Assembly: GCF_014196225.1 (NCBI RefSeq)
Contig: NZ_JACIDI010000005.1
Coordinates: 1-64,000, forward strand
From: Bacteroides pyogenes
Lineage (GTDB): Bacteria > Bacteroidota > Bacteroidia > Bacteroidales > Bacteroidaceae
DNA length: 64,000 bases
Direction of reading: 5' to 3'
The notes below the pieces were generated by a model. That model was not told the DNA's origin. It saw only the letters and a list, made by a program, of their open reading frames with translations, and did not search any database. Positions 9,103 to 18,541 of the stretch are shown here, one piece after another; the stretch's first letter is position 1; the number at the start of each line of letters is the position of its first letter. Both the position numbers and the translations under genes were made by a program.

Positions 9103-10115
9103 CTGAGTCCAACAGCCGTTAATACCTTCCGTTGCTTTCCGTCACTTCCTTTAATGGTTTCCTTTCCGTTGACCAACATACAAGAAGAACCGCCTCCATC
9201 CAAATTCAACGCTTCTATACAACCCAGATTCTTCATGACGAGCGCCACATCCGCAGTTGTCAACCCCGCTACTGCTTCTGTCTGGTTGCGTCCTTCGCAT
9301 ACGAAGAGAATCATCTTTTTGTGCGGCGTGATACCAATTGCTGTACGGGGGTGATTGGCTGTAGCGCCTACTTCCAGCATCTCTTGCACATAAGTATTTT
9401 TAATTTCCCCTTTATTCAGCAATACAATGATTCCGCCGATAGCTGTTGTCGCTTCCAAAACCTCGGCATCGGCCGGAAAAGAGGCGGAAGGTACGGGCAG
9501 AGGTTCTTTCTTTATATCGTTTTCGGCGGGTGCGGGATAACAATAGTTAATTTTATCGGAAGTGAAATAGGTCCAAGTGGTTTTGAATGTGCCGTCTTTC
9601 ATCTGACAAAAAGCTCCGATCGTAGGATGCCAAAACTTCACCCAATCTTTAGAATAGTAATTTTGGTTAGGAGCTGACATTTTTCCATCACGAATAACCA
9701 TGTTCTGTGTATAATAGAAGCCTTTGGAATAGAAAAAGAGCCCGCCGTTTATAATTACAGGAGCTTTTGAAGACATATAGAATTCCGACGGAGTATGTAC
9801 CGAACTCCCCCCATATCCTTTGGCTTTCTCGGAATACGCAATATCTCCCAATACCTCAAACTTAGCTTTCGACATATCGGCAACAGCTATATATGCAATT
9901 GCTTTCTTTCCCGATAATTTATCTGGCGATTTATATACCTTGATATAATCCGGAAGCTCCCCAAGATTATCAACAACTACCCATCCTTGCTGTACAATCG
10001 AAGGATTTTCTTCCTGCTCTTCTTCCCACTCCCAAGGGTGTTCAGGATAGCTTTCACTGCATGAACAAAAAGGAAGAGCAAACAATAGCATCATTAAGAA
10101 TCGTCTGGTCATCAT
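9099..10115 (-). CDS. Phosphodiester glycosidase (NAGPA domain) lipoprotein
   Basis: 338 aa. A lipobox-like LPFCSC near residue 18 marks a lipoprotein. The C-terminal two thirds match the NAGPA family, with the diagnostic ALNLDGGGSSCM near the end and PRTAIGI before it. The human homologue removes GlcNAc from a GlcNAc-1-phospho-6-mannose diester; bacterial members are exported glycosidases acting on sugar-phosphodiesters. It lies 3 bp after the DUF5009 gene and overlaps the following esterase. Its presence in a sialidase locus is unusual and suggests the target glycan holds a sugar-1-phosphate diester. That suggestion is inference. Confidence 0.82.
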   Translation of the reverse strand: MMTRRFLMMLLFALPFCSCSESYPEHPWEWEEEQEENPSIVQQGWVVVDNLGELPDYIKVYKSPDKLSGKKAIAYIAVADMSKAKFEVLGDIAYSEKAKGYGGSSVHTPSEFYMSSKAPVIINGGLFFYSKGFYYTQNMVIRDGKMSAPNQNYYSKDWVKFWHPTIGAFCQMKDGTFKTTWTYFTSDKINYCYPAPAENDIKKEPLPVPSASFPADAEVLEATTAIGGIIVLLNKGEIKNTYVQEMLEVGATANHPRTAIGITPHKKMILFVCEGRNQTEAVAGLTTADVALVMKNLGCIEALNLDGGGSSCMLVNGKETIKGSDGKQRKVLTAVGLR

Positions 10116-10118
10116 AAA

Positions 10119-11534
10119 TCAAGTCCTCCAAAAACATTTTAATTTAGTAAACAATATTGTTATCAACAGAGCCAAAGAAGTCACGATTACTCCTCGTAAA
10201 AAGCCTAACCATGCATCATGCTCCAAATAAGACAAATATTTTCCTAATCCTGAAAGATTAAGTATCGGCATAACAACCAATTGTGTAGCAACATACGCAA
10301 TCATTGGATTTTGTCCGGCATATTCCAATGGATGTGTTATTTTACTCCATGAATATATATCACACATGATGGAGAAAGCAATCATTGCCATAAAAGAGAG
10401 TCCTGACGTTAAGAAATAGTAGCTATATGTGGAAGGATCTTTACGAACTCCCCCTTCATAAGCTTCCCAGAAAAGTCCTAACAATAACAAATAGGCACCC
10501 ACTCTCCACAGCTTATACCAATAATCAGCATTCTTCCCTTCGATTTGCAATAAGATATATAATATGTACAGCAATATAGATGTAAACAACAGATTAAACA
10601 GCAAATGACGAGTATAAAGCCCGTATAAATTTAATAGGATAATTCCTGCAGAACATAAAAGAATCCAAGGCATTCTTTTATGTTCATCCTTACTCATGGC
10701 AGTCTTCACTATTTCCGGACTGCTTTTTAACCATTCATAAAGATATTCGCCTGCGATTGTCCCGGGAATCACAATAAACAAGTATTTCAAGTAGGTAAAT
10801 TGATACATCCATGGCAAAGGAGAAAAATTCATTATACTAAAATTCCATGATTGTTCATTTTCACTTCCCAGAAAAACACCCATGATAAATGGAAGTATAG
10901 CTATACGAAACCAAACTTTATTGATAGTGGTAAGATAAAGAAGAGAACCAAAAACAGCCATATTCGCTAATACCAGAATGATTATATTGCTGTAGCTAAG
11001 ACTAAATTCTCTCCCATTGGCATAAGTAACGTTCAGCAACAATGCAATACCTATACAATAAGCCGATACTTTTATCAGCTTTCTCACATATTCCGGCATC
11101 TGAAAAGGAAATCTCATAAACATCGGAAACATCAGAGAAAATCCGAACAAGGCGATGCACCAAGAACGCGCATCCTGAGGAGAAGACAAGACATAAGGAT
11201 ATATGTGTTGGATAAAAACAGCAAAAAAGGTTAAGCGAAAACCTCTTACAATACAGTCATATGCTATCTTCCATCTTGAAATACCGTTCTTGTATTTATT
11301 ACCTATTGAAAACGGGAAAGCGGCTCCCATAGCAAACAAAAAGAAAGGGAACACCAAATCGACCCAGGTGATTCCATATACAGACCCATCGAACACAAAG
11401 TTGGAACGAGGGCCTACCTGGGCATGATACATCCAACCGGGAAGTATTCCCCAAGCTATATTGGCCGAAAGCACCATTGTCAGAATAGCGTATCCCCGGA
11501 AGGCATCCAAAGAAGAAGCACGCAGACGATTCAT
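10119..11534 (-). CDS. DUF5009 / NagX-like multi-pass membrane acyltransferase-like protein
   Basis: 471 aa with about 12 hydrophobic segments. It starts RASSLDAFRGYAILTM, the hallmark of the DUF5009/heparan-alpha-glucosaminide N-acetyltransferase-like family (the DAFRG motif is shared with acyltransferase-3-like proteins). The eukaryotic relative moves acetyl from cytosolic acetyl-CoA across a membrane to a terminal glucosamine. Bacterial members recur in GlcNAc loci, and their activity is poorly defined. The gene lies between the sialate O-acetylesterase (3-bp gap) and the phosphodiester glycosidase (3-bp gap), so it is cotranscribed with glycan deacetylation genes. Direction of acetyl transfer is unknown. 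Confidence 0.75.
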   Translation of the reverse strand: MNRLRASSLDAFRGYAILTMVLSANIAWGILPGWMYHAQVGPRSNFVFDGSVYGITWVDLVFPFFLFAMGAAFPFSIGNKYKNGISRWKIAYDCIVRGFRLTFFAVFIQHIYPYVLSSPQDARSWCIALFGFSLMFPMFMRFPFQMPEYVRKLIKVSAYCIGIALLLNVTYANGREFSLSYSNIIILVLANMAVFGSLLYLTTINKVWFRIAILPFIMGVFLGSENEQSWNFSIMNFSPLPWMYQFTYLKYLFIVIPGTIAGEYLYEWLKSSPEIVKTAMSKDEHKRMPWILLCSAGIILLNLYGLYTRHLLFNLLFTSILLYILYILLQIEGKNADYWYKLWRVGAYLLLLGLFWEAYEGGVRKDPSTYSYYFLTSGLSFMAMIAFSIMCDIYSWSKITHPLEYAGQNPMIAYVATQLVVMPILNLSGLGKYLSYLEHDAWLGFLRGVIVTSLALLITILFTKLKCFWRT

Positions 11535-11537
11535 AAT

Positions 11538-12968
11538 CTATTTCTTTGACTGTACTACAATTCGAAAAGGAGAGGCAGGAAGCTCTGCATTATTACAAAG
11601 ATTTCCTTCCATATAGTTTCGAAAACAATAACGTACTTCAGTTGGCTGAGAAACTGAGTCGTTCCAGACTTTTACACGCGCAGAGCCGTTAATCACCTCC
11701 GCTTTTGCCGGCAAAATCTTTCCGTAATTATCTACTATCTCAAATCCTTTTAAACATTGATTCTCCGGAATAAGTCCCTGGCTTCCGTGCTCAAAAGTGA
11801 TTTCTACCACATTTCCTTTCAATATGTGACTCTTATATAAAGGTCCCGAATACAGAAACCCCTCGTGCCCGTAGGTCTTAGCCAAGGCCCAATAAGCCAA
11901 ACGTTCTCCGACTTTAATCTTATGAGGAGGGTGTATAAACTTCTCACTGCCGGCATCCGTAGTCGTAACCATTCCTACATTAGAAACTTCGGCCATCAAC
12001 TCCAACTGACATTGGCGAAACCAGGCCCACCCGAAGTTGTCTTTCCCGTCAGACTGCCAAGGAGCAATTTGCACATAATAGAAAGGCATATCCGGATTCT
12101 GAAAGAATCGCCTCCATTGATTGACCATAGCGGGGAAAAGTTTTCTGTACAGTTCAGGAGCAGAGGAATTAGCTTCTCCCTGATACCAGATAACACCTTT
12201 AACAGAAAAACCCTTCCAAGGATGAACCATCGCATTCCATAACAAAGTAGGTGTTCCTGCCGGCCATTCAAATTCAGTTTGCGTTTGGTCGGGAAGTCTT
12301 ACTTCTGAAAAATGCAGTAAAGTATTCCGGTCCATCCAAGCTTCTATCTTTGAAGCGCTCCAGGAAGAATGAATCAACCCCACAGGAACGTTAAGCGAAC
12401 GTTGCAGTAAATCGCCAAAGAAATAAGCAACTGCACTAAAATCTCCAACTTCTTTTGGAGATAATTCTGTCCAAGAACCTGTTACATCTTCTTTCGCAGA
12501 AGTACTCAAATCGCGCTTAACCGTGAACAGACGCAAATGTCTTGTTCGATCGGCAGAAACAATGTGAGATTGAGAACCGTAAACGGGTTGACCGCGAAAC
12601 CCTCTGACCGGCATTTCCATATTCGACTGACCGGAACAGAACCAGACCTCTCCTATCAGAATATTATTAAGAATGAACTCTTCTCCATCAAAAAAACGAA
12701 TAGAGTATGGGCCACCAGCTGTAGGAGTAAACACCTTTGCCTTCCAATTGCCATATTCGTCACTTATAGTCGAAATCTTATGCCTGTCCCAAGAAACTTC
12801 AATCGTAATTTCTTTATTGGGCATGGCCTTTCCTTGAAAAAGGACCTCTGATTGTTGTTGCAATACCATATTATCTCCCCAAATGGAAGGCAGATAAACC
12901 TTGGCCTGGACTTCTATTAAAGGAAGAAAAAGGCAAATAATCCATAATTTACATAAAACAGCTTTCAT
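11538..12968 (-). CDS. Sialate O-acetylesterase (SGNH type)
   Basis: 476 aa with a signal peptide (to about residue 22). Ser115 lies in FCSGQSNMEMP. VKGVIWYQGEAN and IHPPHKIKVGERLA are the other conserved blocks, the latter with the catalytic His. It is full length and resembles the middle domain of the three-domain protein at 180-3311, so the locus has two copies of this family. It would remove O-acetyl groups that block sialidase or lyase action. Its ATG overlaps the preceding stop by 1 bp (TAATG), giving tight coupling to the GHL10-phosphoesterase gene. Confidence 0.9.
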   Translation of the reverse strand: MKAVLCKLWIICLFLPLIEVQAKVYLPSIWGDNMVLQQQSEVLFQGKAMPNKEITIEVSWDRHKISTISDEYGNWKAKVFTPTAGGPYSIRFFDGEEFILNNILIGEVWFCSGQSNMEMPVRGFRGQPVYGSQSHIVSADRTRHLRLFTVKRDLSTSAKEDVTGSWTELSPKEVGDFSAVAYFFGDLLQRSLNVPVGLIHSSWSASKIEAWMDRNTLLHFSEVRLPDQTQTEFEWPAGTPTLLWNAMVHPWKGFSVKGVIWYQGEANSSAPELYRKLFPAMVNQWRRFFQNPDMPFYYVQIAPWQSDGKDNFGWAWFRQCQLELMAEVSNVGMVTTTDAGSEKFIHPPHKIKVGERLAYWALAKTYGHEGFLYSGPLYKSHILKGNVVEITFEHGSQGLIPENQCLKGFEIVDNYGKILPAKAEVINGSARVKVWNDSVSQPTEVRYCFRNYMEGNLCNNAELPASPFRIVVQSKK

Positions 12969-15643
12969 TATTTCGTATTTAAAATGGTTTGTCGATACAC
13001 ATTACCGAAGCGATCTGTTACTCGAACTTCAATCTCGGCCCGCAGATTTCGAGGAGTTACACGAAACATGTGGTGTGTAGGAACTGCCGAAATCCAACTT
13101 TGCATGATTCCCTTTTTATCCTGGCACACCTTCTGAGCATATGGGTCAACGCCTTTGTACTGATGCATCTCTCCCATCAACTGCCCATTTTCCAGCCATT
13201 CCACTTTCCAATCCTTATCCCAATTCCAAACATTGACTATAATATCCTTAGGAAACTCTTTGGAAGAACCCATCGGATAAGCGCGAAACTGATATTCTTT
13301 CGGATGACCTGCACTTTTATAATACCATTGTACCTTGTTCCCATTTACTTCATACACTCCATATCCTTGAGGAGTTCCGTCTATACACACATCAGCATGC
13401 CACCAAATTCCGCATACAGCTCCCGTATTGTGCTCCATATGGCGGTCATTAAATACAACATTGGAATTAGAATGCAGATGTCCGGTAAGAAAATGTGTTT
13501 CATAACCCTCCAGCAATTTGAATAAAGGTTTCGCATTGATAGTCTCACCGGCGAGCAAAGCATAATCATAATTAAAAGGTCTTTCTTTCTCAGTGATACG
13601 AATTGGAATATGCGTAACCAAAAAAATCAGCGTGCCTTTGGGAACATATGATAAATCTTCTTTGATCCACTTCAAAGTCTTTTCATCTATATACCCGATA
13701 TAAAAGTGATCACGCCCGACATAAAAGCTATTATTGATTACAATATAATGCGCTCTTCCTTTATTAAAAGAATAGCGAGTCGGGCCGAAGTAGCCTTCAA
13801 AAGTATGATAAGACGTCTCATGGCTTCGGCCTCCATAATTCATATCATGATTGCCTATAGCTCTATATATAGGTAATCGCAGTTTCTCTACCCTTTCAAT
13901 ATAACTCGAGAAAAATGCTTCGGGAGTATCCCAAAAGAGATCTCCGCAATTAAGCCCAAAGACATCCTGATTCGAACAACCATCGATCAAAGATTTATAG
14001 TCTTCCAAAATCGGAGTATACAAATCCCAGTGTTCTTTTAATCCGGCCTGTACATCGGCCTCCACAACGAACAAATGCCTATCATCATTCAACGGATTTT
14101 TTTTCAATCGAAAATTATATTCAGTGGATTTATTCACATTAATCTCTTCATAAAATCTCGGAATAGTTTGACTGCATTCTGTCAAATAACCGGCAGGAGT
14201 GGAAATATACACAAAGCGGGTATCTCCTAAATTCGGAAGTTGAAAAAAACCATTCCGGTCCGTTGTTACACAACGCAGACCATCTGTCACAACAACATTA
14301 GAAATTCCTTTTCCATCACATGTAACCGTACCTTTAAGTATTCGAACCTCATCTTGGTTTTCCCTATTCAATGCTTCTTTCAGTTCATTCCACCAATTAT
14401 TTCGTATGATATGAACAATATCAAAAATCATTACCCCATCCGACTCTTTCAAGTTCATGCGTACAGCTTTCTGAAACTGAGCCGCGTCCATTTTATAATC
14501 TTCCACATAAAGGCCTCCATATACAGGTGTGGCATCTTTCAACAAATATTTGGAGTACCTGCATCCTCCCTCTACACAAAGATAATCTCCGCTGGAAAAG
14601 CCGCTATCTGTTTCATTCTTATGCTTTCCGGAAGATTTGTAATACTCATCCAACGTAACGTTCCAGTAATAATTGCCATTAGTATAGAAATCTATCAGTT
14701 CAGCATAGCCGTAATTCTTATATTCAGGAGTGGCCCAATCAAAATCTTGGCTGGCATCATAATTCCGGCTTGCCCAATTAACCCCTACTTCAAAATAAGT
14801 GGGATACCAAGCACCCGTATATGAGCCCAGCATACAGTCGGGTCTTATTTTCTTTATGGAAGCACGAACATTTTTTACAAAATTATAAATGATCGAGGCC
14901 CGCCAAGCCAGCCATTGACGGTAATAAACACCTTCTTTTCTATATACTTCTCCTTTATCATCAACCTTCCATTCAAAGATATCCTCCGGAAATCGTTCTA
15001 ATTTCTTTCCTATAAACTTCTCAAACATCTTTCTCGACTCAGGAGAAAAATCAGACTCGATACAATCGTAACGAGTACGATCGAGCATAATGCCATTGAA
15101 AGCATAATTGCGGACAACCTCTTTAATTATATCGATTTCATATTGCTGTACTTCTTTCAGTGCCGGATTTAAAAACATAGTTGCTTTCTCTTTTATTTCG
15201 GTAACCGGAATTAATCCTCTTTTGGCAATATAATTGACAGACTGCCACTTTTTATGTTTATCGTAAATAGCGCCTCGCTTGAGGATATTCTGTCCGTCAG
15301 CAAAAATATTCATGCCTGCAAAAATAACCATCTTATATTCATGGGCCACTTGTATAAAAGTGTTTATAAAATCAAAATCAGGCCGTTTGAAGTTTTTCCA
15401 TTCCTTTTTTTGTGCGGCATACTTGCTGGGATATAATACTTCTCCTGTATTCCCCTTAATATCCAGAACAAGATGGGTGATACCCACATCATGGCATTTT
15501 TCCACATAGTAGCGAATAGAATCGGGATAACTGAACCTTTCGAAGTTCGCCGAGCAGTCCAACCACATGATTTTGGGTTTCCCTGCGGCAAATGCAGAAA
15601 TTCCGATGCAGTACCAAAGAAACAAAACTAAACTCTTTTTCAT
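12968..15643 (-). CDS. GHL10 hydrolase fused to a calcineurin-like metallophosphoesterase
   Basis: 891 aa with a signal peptide. Residues about 22-430 are a family-10-like (GHL10) TIM barrel: IMWLDCSANFERF, THLVLDIKGNTGEVLYP, GIMLDRTRYD, WATPEYKNYGYAELIDFY. Residues about 440-515 are a small beta domain (RILKGTVTCDGKGISNVVV) typical of the N-terminal domain of some metallophosphoesterases. Residues about 530-780 are the phosphoesterase: NCGDLFWD, RAIGNHDMNYG, THIPI and GHLHSNSN carry the metal ligands. A beta-rich tail follows. The combination suggests one enzyme that cleaves a glycoside and a phospho-ester of the same substrate. It is paralogous in its first half to the next two upstream genes. 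Catalytic residues of GHL10 are not established. Confidence 0.82.
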   Translation of the reverse strand: MKKSLVLFLWYCIGISAFAAGKPKIMWLDCSANFERFSYPDSIRYYVEKCHDVGITHLVLDIKGNTGEVLYPSKYAAQKKEWKNFKRPDFDFINTFIQVAHEYKMVIFAGMNIFADGQNILKRGAIYDKHKKWQSVNYIAKRGLIPVTEIKEKATMFLNPALKEVQQYEIDIIKEVVRNYAFNGIMLDRTRYDCIESDFSPESRKMFEKFIGKKLERFPEDIFEWKVDDKGEVYRKEGVYYRQWLAWRASIIYNFVKNVRASIKKIRPDCMLGSYTGAWYPTYFEVGVNWASRNYDASQDFDWATPEYKNYGYAELIDFYTNGNYYWNVTLDEYYKSSGKHKNETDSGFSSGDYLCVEGGCRYSKYLLKDATPVYGGLYVEDYKMDAAQFQKAVRMNLKESDGVMIFDIVHIIRNNWWNELKEALNRENQDEVRILKGTVTCDGKGISNVVVTDGLRCVTTDRNGFFQLPNLGDTRFVYISTPAGYLTECSQTIPRFYEEINVNKSTEYNFRLKKNPLNDDRHLFVVEADVQAGLKEHWDLYTPILEDYKSLIDGCSNQDVFGLNCGDLFWDTPEAFFSSYIERVEKLRLPIYRAIGNHDMNYGGRSHETSYHTFEGYFGPTRYSFNKGRAHYIVINNSFYVGRDHFYIGYIDEKTLKWIKEDLSYVPKGTLIFLVTHIPIRITEKERPFNYDYALLAGETINAKPLFKLLEGYETHFLTGHLHSNSNVVFNDRHMEHNTGAVCGIWWHADVCIDGTPQGYGVYEVNGNKVQWYYKSAGHPKEYQFRAYPMGSSKEFPKDIIVNVWNWDKDWKVEWLENGQLMGEMHQYKGVDPYAQKVCQDKKGIMQSWISAVPTHHMFRVTPRNLRAEIEVRVTDRFGNVYRQTILNTK

Positions 15644-15677
15644 ACTTGTATTCTTACTAATTATTTCTTAGTTAATT

Positions 15678-17018
15678 CTACCTCAAAGCTCCTCCGGCCC
15701 TCATTCCATGTTCCACTTCTTTCCATAATCCCTTGCGGATAATATGTACTATATCAAATACCATCAATCCATCCGAGGCTTTCAAGTTCATTTCTATTGT
15801 TTTTGAGAGTTTCGGGGGATCATCATAAAATTGATCTACTAGAATTCCTCCAATAAATTTATTCTCTCCCAATATTTCACGTAAGTGCAGACAAGAGCCT
15901 TCGACACAATACCAAATTCCAGATTGCGCCTTTGAATCTGTTTCGTTCCAAACCGTTCTTTTCGTTTTCTTGTACTCCTCAATTGTTATATCTGTATAAT
16001 AGTTTCCCGTAACATATAAATCTATCAATTCAGCATAACCATACCTCTTATATTCGGGAGTAGCCCAATCAAAATCTTTGTTCGGATCGTATTGATTGCT
16101 TGCAAAATTAACACCGACTTCATAATAAGAAGGATACCAAGCACCGGTATAAGTTCCAAATGCAATGTTCGGGTTAATGGACTTCACCTCTTTACGTGCG
16201 CGAACCATAAAATCATAAATATTCTTTGTTCGCCATTCAATCCACTTCAGAAAGAGTTTCCCTCTCTCAGGATAATATTTTTTATTTTCATCCTGCCTCC
16301 ACTCAAAGATATCTTCCGGATATTTTTCAACCCTCTGCCCTATATATTCTTCAAACTTTTTACGAGAAAGAAAAGAAAAATCGGCAGAAATTCCGTCATA
16401 ACGAACTCTATCCAACATTAACCCGTCCAGACTTGGATATTTTTTGACCAAATCTTTCAAAACGTTCAAAATATGTGTTTGAAATTCTTCATTAATAGGA
16501 TTTACCATTGCCGAATACTTTTTCTTCTGAGTCGTAATAGCAACAATACCTTCAGGAGTATAGAGCGTGGAACTCCATTCGGGATGGGTAGAATACACTA
16601 ACCCGCGATCAAAATAATTATGTCCTGCTACAAAGACGTTGAGTGAAGCATAAACCTGCAGGCCTAACTCATGGGCTTTTCTAAGAAAATGTCCCAAGTA
16701 ATCAAAATCCGGACGTTCGAATCCTTCCCATTCACGCATTTTAGGTGCAGTCTCTGTTTCAAATAAAACTTCTCCCGTAATAGGACGCACATCAACAACA
16801 GCATGAGTAAAGCCTAAAGACTTCACCTTGGTCAAATAATAATCGATCGAGTCAGGATTGCTGAATCTTTCGAAGTTTGCTTCCGCGTCAAACCACATCA
16901 GAGCCGGCTTATTCGTTTCACCAACTATTTGTTTTCCTCTCGTTTTGCATGCACTTAAAACAAAAACAAGCATTGTTATTAATAAAAGTGGTAATGTTAT
17001 TTTTCTCATATTTCGCAT
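15678..17018 (-). CDS. GHL10 family glycoside hydrolase-like lipoprotein
   Basis: 446 aa. A lipoprotein signal ends VFVLSAC (Cys at about 23). The rest is a single GHL10 barrel with LMWFDAEANFERF, THAVVDVRPITGEVLF, GLMLDRVRYDG and WATPEYKRYGYAELIDLY. It is closely paralogous to the barrel of the downstream fusion and to the upstream gene, so three tandem copies exist. It is probably surface or periplasm anchored and acts on an oligosaccharide of this locus. The bond cleaved is unknown. It is spaced 34 bp from the fusion gene. Confidence 0.8.
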   Translation of the reverse strand: MRNMRKITLPLLLITMLVFVLSACKTRGKQIVGETNKPALMWFDAEANFERFSNPDSIDYYLTKVKSLGFTHAVVDVRPITGEVLFETETAPKMREWEGFERPDFDYLGHFLRKAHELGLQVYASLNVFVAGHNYFDRGLVYSTHPEWSSTLYTPEGIVAITTQKKKYSAMVNPINEEFQTHILNVLKDLVKKYPSLDGLMLDRVRYDGISADFSFLSRKKFEEYIGQRVEKYPEDIFEWRQDENKKYYPERGKLFLKWIEWRTKNIYDFMVRARKEVKSINPNIAFGTYTGAWYPSYYEVGVNFASNQYDPNKDFDWATPEYKRYGYAELIDLYVTGNYYTDITIEEYKKTKRTVWNETDSKAQSGIWYCVEGSCLHLREILGENKFIGGILVDQFYDDPPKLSKTIEMNLKASDGLMVFDIVHIIRKGLWKEVEHGMRAGGALR

Positions 17019-17088
17019 TGAACTTTCTTAAAAACCATTCTTATAACGACGTCTAAATATTTTCAGTACTCCTATCGTATATCAAAAC

Positions 17089-18447
17089 TCACTTTATAGC
17101 AAGTTCGATTCCTTTTTTGGCATATTGCCATTGTAGCTGTTTTTTCAGATGAATCATATCAAACAGAAAATAACCGTCACAAGCATCCATACAAGCTTTG
17201 ACAGATTCAACAATCGCCTGATTCTCTTGTTCTTGAGTCGCTTTATTTTCAGGATCCCAATTACCGACATCAGGCCCTCCCGCTACAATAGAGCATTCAC
17301 TCTTTATTTTAGCTTTTGCAAGTGAGCAGAAGCCTTGCATAGTCCATTCGGTAGTTCCGTAAACTCTCAGTGGAGAAGCATAAGCGCCTATTAAAATCTG
17401 ATCCATGATTGCAGCATAACCGTAATTCTTATATTTAGATGTTGCCCAATTATAAAACTGAGAAGTATCATAAGTAGAAGCTGCCCAATTAACTCCAACT
17501 TCATAATAGGTGCTGTACCAACCACCGACATAGACTCCAAATTTGATTTTTGAATTCACACTCTTCACTGCATTGGATGCTTTTTGCATGAAGTCGTAAA
17601 TCACTTTAGTTCGAAATTCCAACCATTTGGTAAGATACTTGGGATATTGAGCAGGCAATCTCTTAGTTCCCGGTAGCAATATCTCATCCGGATAGTTTTG
17701 AATCCGGATGCCTCCCATATAGGCCTCAAATTGCTTACGAGAATAATCGGAAAAGTCGGATTGCAAATTCAGATAACGCCCTCTATCCAGAAAAATGCCA
17801 TCTAAATCATATTTAGCAAGATCTCTGAGCAGATTACATAAAAACTGCTGCACATCGGGGTGTGCAGGATTAAAAAACTTATCCTTTTCTCCCGTATCCA
17901 TTATGTTTATAATGCCTGTCCCAGTATTAAGTTGTGTAGCCCAACCTTTTTTAGATGGATCTCTATGAAGTAATCCGGTTCCGCCATCTATGGAATTTCC
18001 TCCGATAAACGTATTGATAGCTGCATGTACACGAAGTTTCTGCTTACGCGCTTCGTCGATAAATGCCTGCAAATAATCCCATGTGGCATTCCTTTCTATC
18101 TTCGTATAGCGTCCGTTGACCCATGCATAAAGGAATCTTACTTGATCTACTATGCTTGTTTTGAAAAGTACATCTCCGGTAGTAGGGCGTACATCAACGA
18201 CAACATCTGTGAACCCGGCATCTTTGGCTAATGCCAAATCACGGGCTATATTCTCTTTATTGTCGGCAAAGTCAGGGAAGTTAGCAGCTGCATCTATCCA
18301 AATATAACGTGGTTTTGCAACATTTGGATTTTCCGAGGGGTTTCCTGAACTCCCTCCATTCGTATTTCCCCAATAATCTTTTGGATTCCCTTTTCCACAT
18401 CCTATAAAAAAACAAATGAATATGAATATCCCAAATCTAAGTTTCAT
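17089..18447 (-). CDS. GHL10 family glycoside hydrolase-like lipoprotein
   Basis: About 452 aa when started at ATG 18447 (MKLRFGIFIFICFFIGC, a clean lipoprotein signal). The frame stays open upstream to 18495, but that adds 16 residues without a signal. A Gly/Asn/Ser-rich linker follows the lipid Cys. The barrel has YIWIDAAANFPDF, VVVDVRPTTGDVLF, GIFLDRGRYLN and WATSKYKNYGYAAIMD. It is the most divergent of the three paralogues and the first transcribed, directly after the SusCD/DUF5018 surface genes. Substrate unknown. Confidence 0.8.
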   Translation of the reverse strand: MKLRFGIFIFICFFIGCGKGNPKDYWGNTNGGSSGNPSENPNVAKPRYIWIDAAANFPDFADNKENIARDLALAKDAGFTDVVVDVRPTTGDVLFKTSIVDQVRFLYAWVNGRYTKIERNATWDYLQAFIDEARKQKLRVHAAINTFIGGNSIDGGTGLLHRDPSKKGWATQLNTGTGIINIMDTGEKDKFFNPAHPDVQQFLCNLLRDLAKYDLDGIFLDRGRYLNLQSDFSDYSRKQFEAYMGGIRIQNYPDEILLPGTKRLPAQYPKYLTKWLEFRTKVIYDFMQKASNAVKSVNSKIKFGVYVGGWYSTYYEVGVNWAASTYDTSQFYNWATSKYKNYGYAAIMDQILIGAYASPLRVYGTTEWTMQGFCSLAKAKIKSECSIVAGGPDVGNWDPENKATQEQENQAIVESVKACMDACDGYFLFDMIHLKKQLQWQYAKKGIELAIK

Positions 18448-18541
18448 CGTAACATCCCTCTCTTTTATCATTTTAAGATGACAGATAGAGCCCATGACCG
18501 AAATAAGGCATGGGCCCTATATTTAAAAACAATTATTCGAA

